A stretch of DNA of 30,358 nt from JBDHUJ01 sp039809105. GTDB lineage: Bacteria; Patescibacteriota; Saccharimonadia; Saccharimonadales; UBA4665. Within the stretch, counting starts at the first letter, position 1, and each line of letters begins with the position of its first letter. The notes beneath the pieces are model-generated. The model was given only the letters and a program-made list of their open reading frames with translations, searched no databases and had not been told where the DNA came from. Below are positions 21,441 to 28,213 of this stretch, in pieces. Position numbers and translations under genes: made by a program. Location of the stretch: positions 1-30,358 of the forward strand of contig JBDHUJ010000020.1 of the NCBI GenBank assembly GCA_039809105.1. The letters are read 5' to 3'.

Positions 21441-22496
21441 ATGAGTTACCAGAACCAGAAAATAGCTGAAGCGGCCGAGACACTGAAGGGCCGGTTTGAA
21501 AGCCTGGAAAACAAGGCGGATATTTTAAAGGCGGTCGAATTGCGGGCGCTGTACGGCGAAATCCCGACGCTGCCAGCCGAGCAGCGTGGTGCATTCGGCA
21601 AAGAGCTGAACGAGCTGCGTGGCGAGCTGCAGTCGCTTATAGACGCGCATCAGGACCAGGCGGAAGCGCTTCCGCCCATCGATGTAACGGCTCCGTTCGA
21701 CGCCAATACTCCGGCAGACAAAAAACCGGCGCTTCTGCCCAGCGAAACCGGCACTGAACACCCGCTTATGACCGAACTGGCTACGGTGCTCGACATCTTC
21801 TACCGCATGGGCTTCACGGCGGTAGAAAGCCGGGAAATAGACGACGACTTCCATATGTTCGGCGCCCTGAATTTCCCCGAAGGCCACCCAGCGCGCGACG
21901 ATTATGACACCTTTATGACCACCCAGACCGATACCCAGGGCAACCCGTTCATCGCGCCCGCCCACACCAGCACCATGCAGCACCGTGTGTTGAAAAAGTA
22001 CGCTCCTGGCCTGGAAAAAGGCGAGCCCATTGCCGCGCTTATTCCCGGCCGCGTGTTCCGCAACGAAGACCTCGACGCTCGCCACGAACACACCTTTTAC
22101 CAGCTAGAAGGTGTGTACGTGGGCAAGGGCGTCCACGCCGGCATGCTGATTGCGACTTTAAAGACGTTCTTGCAGGAGTACTACGGTAAGGAGCTCGACG
22201 TAAAAACACAGCCGTTCTACTTCCCGTTCACCGAACCGTCGTTCGAATTCGCCTTGTCGTGCCCGTTCTGTGATAAGAAGGGTTGTAACGTCTGTAGTTA
22301 TAGCGGTTGGATAGAATTGCTCGGCTGCGGCATGATTCACCCGAACGTGCTGCACCAAGCTGGCATCGACCCCGAAATCTACACCGGCTTTGCGTGGGGC
22401 TGCGGCCTGGAGCGCCTGGTCATGATGAAATACGACATCGAAGACATCCGCCACTTCGAATCCGGCAAACTAGATTTCCTAAGGCAATTCGCATGA
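21441..22496 (+). CDS. pheS: Phenylalanine-tRNA ligase alpha subunit
   Basis: A 351-aa protein. An N-terminal coiled coil (about 1-75) for tRNA binding is followed by the class II catalytic core: HPLMTELATVLDIFYRMGF, FPEGHPARDDYDTF, TSTMQHRVLKK, motif 2 GRVFRNEDLDARHEHTFYQLEG, FPFTEPSFEFALS and motif 3 GFAWGCGLERLVMMKYDI. A zinc-knuckle insertion C274-x2-C277-x4-C282-x2-C285 sits between EFALS and GWIELLGCGMIHP; such CxxC pairs occur in PheS of several phyla. It charges tRNA-Phe together with PheT, encoded 2.2 kb downstream. It is the first gene of a six-gene unit, and its TGA overlaps the next ATG (ATGA). Confidence 0.97.
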   Translation: MSYQNQKIAEAAETLKGRFESLENKADILKAVELRALYGEIPTLPAEQRGAFGKELNELRGELQSLIDAHQDQAEALPPIDVTAPFDANTPADKKPALLPSETGTEHPLMTELATVLDIFYRMGFTAVESREIDDDFHMFGALNFPEGHPARDDYDTFMTTQTDTQGNPFIAPAHTSTMQHRVLKKYAPGLEKGEPIAALIPGRVFRNEDLDARHEHTFYQLEGVYVGKGVHAGMLIATLKTFLQEYYGKELDVKTQPFYFPFTEPSFEFALSCPFCDKKGCNVCSYSGWIELLGCGMIHPNVLHQAGIDPEIYTGFAWGCGLERLVMMKYDIEDIRHFESGKLDFLRQFA

Positions 22497-23536
22497 GCAC
22501 TAAGAAACCCACAGTTTACGCTTTTATAGACAGTCAAAACCTGAATCTTGGCATACAAAATGCAGGCTGGAAGCTTGATTTTGCCAAGTTTCGCCTATAC
22601 TTAAGGAACAAATATGGCGTCGACAAGGCGTATCTCTTTATTGGACAGTTAGCGGGCAACGAACTGCTCTATGACCGGTTGCAAGATATGGGCTACCACC
22701 TTATCCTCAAGCCAACCACGCAGTATACAGCGAATGGCAAAGTAACGGTCAAAGGCAACGTTGATGCCGAATTAGTGCTTTACGCGGCCGCAAAGGTATA
22801 TGACAGATACGATAAAGCCATCTTGGTCAGTGGTGACGGTGACTTTATGTGCCTGGCCGACTATTTGGAAGAAAAAGGTAAGCTGGCACATATTTTTGTA
22901 CCCAATAAAAATTACTCACAACTTCTGGGCAAGTTTCTGCCTTGTATTGTCCGAACCGACTTGCTTAAGCACTCTCTGGAGTACAAAAAAGACCAGCGTC
23001 GGCGGTCGGTCGAAACCTTAGGCTTATCTGGTCATGGTGATGCTAAAAGCATAGCAAAACAGAGGCAAAATGTCAAGAGAGAGACTAGGAGAGGGCTGGA
23101 AGAAGGCGAATCAATAAAAACGGACTCTGGTGAACCAGAGTCCTCGGGGCCCGAAGGCATTTACAATAATAGTATACCTGAAGATGTCCAAAAAGTCAAG
23201 CAAGACTGGGCTGGCGTGAAACATTTCGATAGCGAAAAGTGGGCTAGCCTGGATACGGAAAATCAGATGGGAAATATCGGCTCTGAAGTCGGAAGAGCTC
23301 TCAAAGCAAAGCAACAGGGAAATCTGGAAAACTTGCAAGGTGCTTTTCGCCGTGGACTCGATTTGATAGACATCACTGCCCAGCTATGGGCGTCCGAAAA
23401 AAAGCCGATGCTTGAAAGTCTGCTTAACGCTCGAGCTCGGTTTCTCGAGTTGGTCCTGACGGACAAACTTGACCCTAAGCTGGAAAAATACTTTACTGAC
23501 TTTGCTGTCGCAGCCAGAATGAGGCAATTTGTATGA
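22493..23536 (+). CDS. NYN-domain (PIN-like, LabA/DUF88) nuclease with an extra C-terminal helical domain
   Basis: A 347-aa protein. The NYN domain (7-160) has FIDSQNLNLG (D13, N16), the acidic D91 in VKGNVDAELVLYAA, and LVSGDGDFMCLADYL (113-125, D115/D117), the metal site of PIN-fold RNases. A basic, low-complexity linker (165-230) contains a perfect DNA hairpin (23122-23143). The C-terminal domain (about 245-347) has WASLDTENQMGNIGSEVGRALKAKQQGN then LQGAFRRGLDLIDIT and DFAVAARMRQF. I associate this NIGSEV-type helical domain with stand-alone small proteins of Patescibacteria, function unknown (memory-based). The gene is more AT-rich than pheS. ATG 22493 overlaps the pheS stop; longer in-frame starts lie inside pheS. 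Confidence 0.8.
   Translation: MSTKKPTVYAFIDSQNLNLGIQNAGWKLDFAKFRLYLRNKYGVDKAYLFIGQLAGNELLYDRLQDMGYHLILKPTTQYTANGKVTVKGNVDAELVLYAAAKVYDRYDKAILVSGDGDFMCLADYLEEKGKLAHIFVPNKNYSQLLGKFLPCIVRTDLLKHSLEYKKDQRRRSVETLGLSGHGDAKSIAKQRQNVKRETRRGLEEGESIKTDSGEPESSGPEGIYNNSIPEDVQKVKQDWAGVKHFDSEKWASLDTENQMGNIGSEVGRALKAKQQGNLENLQGAFRRGLDLIDITAQLWASEKKPMLESLLNARARFLELVLTDKLDPKLEKYFTDFAVAARMRQFV
23122..23143. repeat. Perfect 10-bp hairpin inside the NYN gene
   Basis: GGACTCTGGT-GA-ACCAGAGTCC. It has the same form (9-11-bp stem, 2-nt GA/TC centre) as the intergenic hairpins at 4421, about 10804 and 30092, but here it is read in frame and encodes part of the linker (DSGEPESS). Confidence 0.8.
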
Positions 23537-23955
23537 ATGATGAGCTGAAGAAAGAAGTTTTAGAGGTACTGTCGCAGTACTGGTTTGGCGTAATTGCGAC
23601 GGTCGATGTAGAGGGCCAGCCGGAAGCGGCTATCGTCGGCTTTGCGTGCAGCCCGGAGCTAGAAATGCTGGTCGGCACATCGCTCAAAACGCGCAAGTAT
23701 GCGAACGTACAACAAAACAGTCATGTAGCAATAGCCATCGGCGACCAGAAAGCAGAAGTGCAGTACGAAGGCGAAGTAACACTGCTTACACCAGATAGCG
23801 CCTGGGACGAAATTGCCACGCGTTTCGGTAAGCTGCCGGGCTTCGAAAAATATCGTAATGACCCGGATGAACGCTGGCTGCTCATTAGTCCCACCTGGCT
23901 GCGTCTGACCGTCCACGAAAACCCTAACCGCGTCGAAGAGGTAACGTTCCCATGA
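23533..23955 (+). CDS. Pyridoxamine 5'-phosphate oxidase-like FMN split-barrel protein
   Basis: A 140-aa protein. The pattern LSQYWFGVIATVDVEGQPEAAIVGFACSPELEMLVGTSLKTRKYANVQQNSHVAIAIG (13-69) is typical of the flavin-binding split barrel: start helix, A-T-V-D-x-x-G-x-P strand pair, then T-x-x-x-R-K-x-x-N-x-x-x-N-x-x-V. WLLISPTWLRLTVHENPNR closes the barrel. Such proteins bind FMN, F420 or haem and are often oxidoreductases of unknown substrate, not true PdxH. It overlaps both neighbours by ATGA. Confidence 0.85.
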   Translation: MNDELKKEVLEVLSQYWFGVIATVDVEGQPEAAIVGFACSPELEMLVGTSLKTRKYANVQQNSHVAIAIGDQKAEVQYEGEVTLLTPDSAWDEIATRFGKLPGFEKYRNDPDERWLLISPTWLRLTVHENPNRVEEVTFP

Positions 23956-24278
23956 GTGACTTGAATGATTTGATGAAACAGGCCGAAGTCATACGGCTGA
24001 AGTACCAGGAGCTCAACGCCAAACAAGGCAAATCCGCCTGGGGCATCCGCGACTACACCATGGGTTTTGCGGGTGACTTCGGCGATTTGCAGAAGCTGGT
24101 CATGGCCAAAGAAAACCTGCGCGACATCCCGGATGTAGACGCAAAGCTGGCGCACGAGCTGGCAGATTGCCTCTGGTCCATCCTGGTCATTTCCAACTAC
24201 TACGGCATAGACCTCGACAAAGAATTCAAAGCCACCATGGCGCACATCGCCGACCGCATAGCAGGAGCTACCGCATGA
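23952..24278 (+). CDS. MazG-like nucleotide pyrophosphohydrolase
   Basis: A 108-aa all-alpha protein. A metal-binding half-motif GDFGDLQKLV (D42, D45) corresponds to the ExxE of MazG proteins, and HELADCLWSILVISNYYGIDLDKEF (68-92) supplies the ExxD pair (E69, D72) and the signature final helix. It would hydrolyse a (d)NTP to the monophosphate and pyrophosphate in the cytoplasm, a house-cleaning role. The first pair reads D-x-x-D instead of the common E-x-x-E, which is seen in some subfamilies. It is translated by ATGA coupling from the split-barrel gene and into the deoxyribosyltransferase-like gene. Confidence 0.8.
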   Translation: MSDLNDLMKQAEVIRLKYQELNAKQGKSAWGIRDYTMGFAGDFGDLQKLVMAKENLRDIPDVDAKLAHELADCLWSILVISNYYGIDLDKEFKATMAHIADRIAGATA

Positions 24279-24730
24279 AATACGATTATTTTGTCGCCGG
24301 ACGGTGGCGAAACCATACTGCAATCCGTGAAGTCGTTGAAAAAATACGAGAAACTGGTAAGACGGCATATTGTTTCCTGGAAAACGAATACGATGGTGAC
24401 GGTATCAAGTTCGAAAACAACCCAAGCGCCGATGCAGAGGCAATGATGAAAGCGACAGAACAGTTAACGGACTGGCAGACAAACCAAACGTTTCGTAAAA
24501 TATTTGAGACAGACATGCAGGCCCAGCGCGACGCCGAAGCTTTTGTATTGGTTTTCCCTGCGGGGCTGGCGGCGCACGTTGAATTGGGCACGGCGTACGG
24601 TATGGGCAAGAAGTGCTACGGGGTAGGTACACCGGAAAAAGCCGAGACGTTGTATCTGGCATTTGATGCTATGTATCCGGATGCCGAGTCATTTATCGCT
24701 GCGCAGATTAAAGTTGAGGTTGCCTCATGA
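24275..24730 (+). CDS. Nucleoside 2-deoxyribosyltransferase-like protein
   Basis: A 151-aa Rossmann-like protein. YDYFVAGRWRNH (3-14) is the first strand and substrate loop. DAEAFVLVFPAGLAAHVELGTAYGMGKKCYGVG (86-118) carries the family motif with the catalytic nucleophile Glu, here E103 in HVELGTAYG. The family transfers or hydrolyses N-glycosidic bonds of deoxynucleosides or nucleoside monophosphates; some members sanitise nucleotides or act in defence. It directly follows a MazG-like enzyme whose product would be a monophosphate, a plausible pathway link (inference). The start at 24275 gives the ATGA overlap; longer in-frame starts lie inside the MazG gene. Confidence 0.8.
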   Translation: MKYDYFVAGRWRNHTAIREVVEKIRETGKTAYCFLENEYDGDGIKFENNPSADAEAMMKATEQLTDWQTNQTFRKIFETDMQAQRDAEAFVLVFPAGLAAHVELGTAYGMGKKCYGVGTPEKAETLYLAFDAMYPDAESFIAAQIKVEVAS

Positions 24731-27411
24731 AAGTTTCAGTCAATTGGGTTAAACAGTTTATAGATTTCGAGCTGCCGCCGGTGGAGAAGCTGGTGGAGCA
24801 TATTGGTGCGCAGCTGGGCGGCGTGGAAGGTGTGGAATATATCGGCGAAAAGTATAAGGGAATTGTCCTGGCCAAGGTTGTCAGTTGCGAGCCACACCCG
24901 GATAGCGACCATTTGCACGTGTGCCGAATAGACGATGGGCGTGCGGCAGAGAACGTAGAGCGTGGCGAAGATGGGCTGGTGCAAGTTGTCTGTGGCGCAC
25001 CAAATGTCCGCGCGGGGCTGACGGTCGTGTGGTTGCCGCCGGGTTCGACGGTTCCAGAAACGTGGGGCAAGGACCGGTTCGTACTAAGTGCGCGCGAGCT
25101 GCGCGGCGTGGTGAGCAACGGCATGCTGGCCAGCGCCAAAGAGCTTGCCATCGGCGAAGACCACGACGGCATCGTCGAAGTTAGCGACAGCTCTCATGTC
25201 TCAAGTCATTCTGAGCATAGTGAAGAATCTCAGGGTACAGAAGATTCTTCGGCTGCACCTCAGAATGACGTGGATGCGACGTCCAGTGAGGCTTTGAGGC
25301 CGGGGACAAGCTTTGCGGAGGCGTTCCAGCTCGACGACTTCATTATCGATATAGAGAACAAAATGTTCACCCACCGCCCCGACTGCTTCGGCCAGCTAGG
25401 CATCGCCCGCGAAATCGCCGGCATTCTGGGCCGTCCGTTCAGGTCGCCCGAATGGGTGCTACAAGCGCATCTCGAGGAGTTCAAAGTAACTGGCGAGCCA
25501 CTGCAGCTGACAGTTATAAACGAAGTGCCGAACCTGGTGCCGCGCTTCATGGCGGCGGCGCTCAGCGGCGTAGAAATCAAACCGAGCCCACTGCAGTTCC
25601 AGACCTGGCTTTCGCGCCTCGGCGTGCGCCCCATAAACAATGTCGTCGACGTCACGAACTACATAATGCTCCTGACCGGCCAGCCATTGCATGCCTACGA
25701 TTACGACAAGCTGCAGGCGCTGAGCGGCGAAAATGGCGCGACGATTGCCGTGCGTCATCCCCGCAGCAACGAAGAGATTGCGCTGCTGAATGGCAAAACC
25801 ATCAAACCGCGCGAAGAAGCTATCATGATAGCCACCGACAAGCAGCTCATAGGCGTCGGGGGTGCCATGGGCGGCAGCGAAACCGAAGTCGACGACAACA
25901 CGAAAGCCATTGTACTAGAAGTCGCTACGTTCGATATGTACTCCATTCGCCGCACCAGCATGGCCCACGGCCTGTTCACCGAAGCTGTCACTCGGTTCAA
26001 CAAGGGGCAAAGCCCGCTGCAGAATGATGAAGTCATGGCTGAATCTATCCGTACGTTGCAGCAGCTCAGCGGTGCTCAGCTGGCCGCCGAAATCGTAGAC
26101 AACAACCACGTCGACCAGACCCGCCGCGAACGCCGCTGGGTCCATCCGCCGGTGCCAGTGGCCACTGAATTCATCAACTCCCGCCTCGGCTTCAGCCTCA
26201 CCCCCGAAGACATCCAAACATTGCTGCAAAACGTCGAATTCCACGTCGAACTTCGGACATCCGACTCCCAACATCCGACTTCGGACTTCGGACATCCGAC
26301 ATCCGAAACTCAGCTCATCGTAACTTCTCCCTTTTGGCGCACCGACGTCGAAACTCGCGAAGATGTGGTCGAAGAAGTCGGCCGTCTGTACGGCTTCGAC
26401 AAGCTGCCGCTGGAACTACCGGAACGCAGCATAAAGCCAGCGGCACACGACACGCTCTTCGACCTCAAGGCAACCATCCGTTCGACACTTGCAAAAGCCG
26501 GTGCAAACGAAGTGTTGACTTATAGCTTTGTGCACGGCGACCTGCTCGAAAAGGTCGGCCAAGACGTGTCGCAGGCTTACCAGGTTAGCAACGCCCTCAG
26601 CCCAGACCTGCAGTACTATCGCCTCGGTCTGACGCCAAGCTTGCTCGAAAAAGTACACTCGAACATCAAAGCCGGTTACGACCGCTTCGCGTTGTTCGAA
26701 CTCGGCAAAGTCCACGGCAAATCCGAAACCGATGAGGATGGACTACCGAAAGAATTCGAGCGCCTTGGCCTGGTGGTCGCCGCTGAACCGAAAGCGGCCG
26801 CCCGGTTCTACGACGGCGCTCCGTACTATGCCGCCCGCAAGTTCGCCATGACGGTCATCGGCACAAACCGGACACTCCAGCTCGTTCCCCTCGCGACAGC
26901 GGACTTGGACAGTCACGAACTGACCCGCCAGATGGTTGCTCCCTACGAACCGGACCGCTCGGCAGTGTTGCACGACGGCGAGCGAATTGTCGGCGTGGTC
27001 GGCGAGTTTAAGCGCAGCGTCGCGCGAGCGTTCAAGCTGCCCGATTTCTGTGCCGGTCTGGAGCTATTCCTGGGTGCGCTCGCCGGCGCTCACTCCGAAC
27101 AGTACACCTCGCTTTCGCGCTACCCCGAAGTTACCCAAGATATTACACTCAAAGTCGCCGCCGATGTAAGCTACCAGGCGCTCTACGACATGCTCTGGAA
27201 CGAAGTAGAATCCAAAAAGCCCGAGCAGACACTTGCCACACTCGAGCCGCTAGACATTTACCAGCGTCCCGACGACCCCGAGCACAAGCAGCTCAGCTTC
27301 CGCCTCAAGGTGTCCAGCTATGTGACCACCCTGACCGACAAAGAAGTCGCAACCTTCCTCGGTCTCGTCGCAAACACCGCCAAAGAAAAACTTGGCGCGG
27401 AACAGGTATAG
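24727..27411 (+). CDS. pheT: Phenylalanine-tRNA ligase beta subunit with two in-frame repeat insertions
   Basis: An 894-aa protein, longer than the usual ~790-800. Domains: EMAP/tRNA-binding fold (about 41-150, YKGIVLAKVVSCEPHPDSDHLHVC), B3/B4 editing (about 215-410, ENKMFTHRPDCFGQLGIAREIAG), B5 (about 440-545, ending TREDVVEEVGRLYGFDKLP), catalytic-like core (about 550-780) and ferredoxin-like anticodon-binding domain (about 790-894, YTSLSRYPEVTQDITLKV). Residues about 160-181 come from a palindromic repeat (25205-25269), and about 509-527 from an ATCCGACTTCGG-type repeat (26251-26308) in a B5 beta-turn. Both are in surface or linker positions, so the enzyme is probably functional. Last gene of the ATGA-coupled operon. 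Confidence 0.96.
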   Translation: MKVSVNWVKQFIDFELPPVEKLVEHIGAQLGGVEGVEYIGEKYKGIVLAKVVSCEPHPDSDHLHVCRIDDGRAAENVERGEDGLVQVVCGAPNVRAGLTVVWLPPGSTVPETWGKDRFVLSARELRGVVSNGMLASAKELAIGEDHDGIVEVSDSSHVSSHSEHSEESQGTEDSSAAPQNDVDATSSEALRPGTSFAEAFQLDDFIIDIENKMFTHRPDCFGQLGIAREIAGILGRPFRSPEWVLQAHLEEFKVTGEPLQLTVINEVPNLVPRFMAAALSGVEIKPSPLQFQTWLSRLGVRPINNVVDVTNYIMLLTGQPLHAYDYDKLQALSGENGATIAVRHPRSNEEIALLNGKTIKPREEAIMIATDKQLIGVGGAMGGSETEVDDNTKAIVLEVATFDMYSIRRTSMAHGLFTEAVTRFNKGQSPLQNDEVMAESIRTLQQLSGAQLAAEIVDNNHVDQTRRERRWVHPPVPVATEFINSRLGFSLTPEDIQTLLQNVEFHVELRTSDSQHPTSDFGHPTSETQLIVTSPFWRTDVETREDVVEEVGRLYGFDKLPLELPERSIKPAAHDTLFDLKATIRSTLAKAGANEVLTYSFVHGDLLEKVGQDVSQAYQVSNALSPDLQYYRLGLTPSLLEKVHSNIKAGYDRFALFELGKVHGKSETDEDGLPKEFERLGLVVAAEPKAAARFYDGAPYYAARKFAMTVIGTNRTLQLVPLATADLDSHELTRQMVAPYEPDRSAVLHDGERIVGVVGEFKRSVARAFKLPDFCAGLELFLGALAGAHSEQYTSLSRYPEVTQDITLKVAADVSYQALYDMLWNEVESKKPEQTLATLEPLDIYQRPDDPEHKQLSFRLKVSSYVTTLTDKEVATFLGLVANTAKEKLGAEQV
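25205..25269. repeat. Palindromic repeat inserted in frame in pheT
   Basis: GTCATTCTGAG (25205-25215) pairs with CTCAGAATGAC (25259-25269), and GAAGAATCT (25222-25230) with AGATTCTTC (25242-25250). It matches the widespread bacterial intergenic repeat beginning GTCATTCTGAGC and continuing GAAGAATCT (recalled). Here it encodes the SHSEHSEESQG stretch of PheT. Confidence 0.85.
26251..26308. repeat. Short direct/inverted repeat block in frame in pheT
   Basis: Overlapping copies of CTTCGGACATCCGAC and ACATCCGACTTCGGA follow each other, with TTCGGA/TCCGAA dyads. They encode the low-complexity LRTSDSQHPTSDFGHPTSE region, an insertion compared with ordinary B5 domains. Confidence 0.75.
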
Positions 27412-27519
27412 GGCCGGATTACCGAGCTACCGTAGTAGTATTTGTGGCATGACAAGACAGGGTGCGACACTCGTCCTATGAGATTTACAGACATTACTGA
27501 ATAGTATATCGTACCTTCT

Positions 27520-28197
27520 ATGGCCAAGCGCGGTCCTGATTATTTGCAGAGTCTTGATAAACGTAGGCACGACCGTGCGGCTGCCTTCATGGCGGCCGGT
27601 GTATTGTTGGCGCCAGCGGTGTTGGCGGCGGTAGGTGTCATGGTAGAGTCCCGGTCGTTCAACCCATTCGTGGTGCAAGACCGGGGCGGCCACCGGGTGC
27701 GTAAATTGCGTTCACTCCGCCTTGAGGCGGAAACGGGTCCGGTACGGACATTCGGTACGTTTGACCACCGCGCGACGACTGTCGGCCGGATTATCCGCCC
27801 TAGCGGCATCGACGAGAGCCCGCAAGTGTTGTCGGTCATGGCCGGCACCATGTCGTTCTGCGGCATTCGCGACCTCCTGGACATGGATAAAGAGCAATGG
27901 CGTGCGACTGACGCTTGTCTGTTCGACGAGCTGGAAGCCGCAAAGGCTGAAACCGGCGCCAAGCTGGCGCTTATTAGCGACAGCAGTCTGTGGCGTAAAA
28001 GCGTAGTCAACGGCACAGCGGATGTTGTCGCCCGCCGCTCGATGCGGATGGATATAGAGTACCTGCAAAATGCTAGCTTGAGCGGCGACACGCGCTTGAT
28101 TGTCCGCACGCCGTATGCCCTGGTTTCCAATCTCATCCACAGGCAGCTCTACGAAACCGATATCGCTTTGCCGGGTGAAGATAGCGCCGCGGCATAA
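27520..28197 (+). CDS. Divergent polyprenyl-phosphate sugar-1-phosphate transferase (bacterial sugar transferase family)
   Basis: A 225-aa protein with an N-terminal membrane helix (about 20-42). The family core is then recognisable but eroded: NPFVVQDRGGHRVRKLRSLR (48-67, for the usual Q-E-R-x-G and K-F-R-S-M), RATTVGRIIRPSGIDESPQVLSVMAGTMSFCGIRDL (84-119, for T-x-x-G-x-x-L-R-x-x-x-L-D-E-L-P-Q and M-S-x-V-G-P-R-P). The catalytic Asp-Glu dyad is kept (D98-E99), but the PRP turn is IRD and the aromatic and Pro residues of the reentrant helix are altered. It may prime surface glycans, or may be a changed or inactive paralogue. A TATATC lies 9 bases before the ATG. Confidence 0.65.
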   Translation: MAKRGPDYLQSLDKRRHDRAAAFMAAGVLLAPAVLAAVGVMVESRSFNPFVVQDRGGHRVRKLRSLRLEAETGPVRTFGTFDHRATTVGRIIRPSGIDESPQVLSVMAGTMSFCGIRDLLDMDKEQWRATDACLFDELEAAKAETGAKLALISDSSLWRKSVVNGTADVVARRSMRMDIEYLQNASLSGDTRLIVRTPYALVSNLIHRQLYETDIALPGEDSAAA

Positions 28198-28198
28198 A

Positions 28199-28207
28199 TG
28201 GTACACT
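28199..28207 (+). promoter_or_regulatory. Extended -10 promoter, leaderless start of the DUF2207 gene
   Basis: TGgTACACT (hexamer 28202-28207), then AAGCGT and ATG at 28214. Confidence 0.55.
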
Positions 28208-28213
28208 AAGCGT

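Noticed and set aside
24727..27411. pheT as a pseudogene because of the repeats
   Set aside because: Both insertions keep the frame and fall in linker/turn positions; all domains through the anticodon-binding end are intact.
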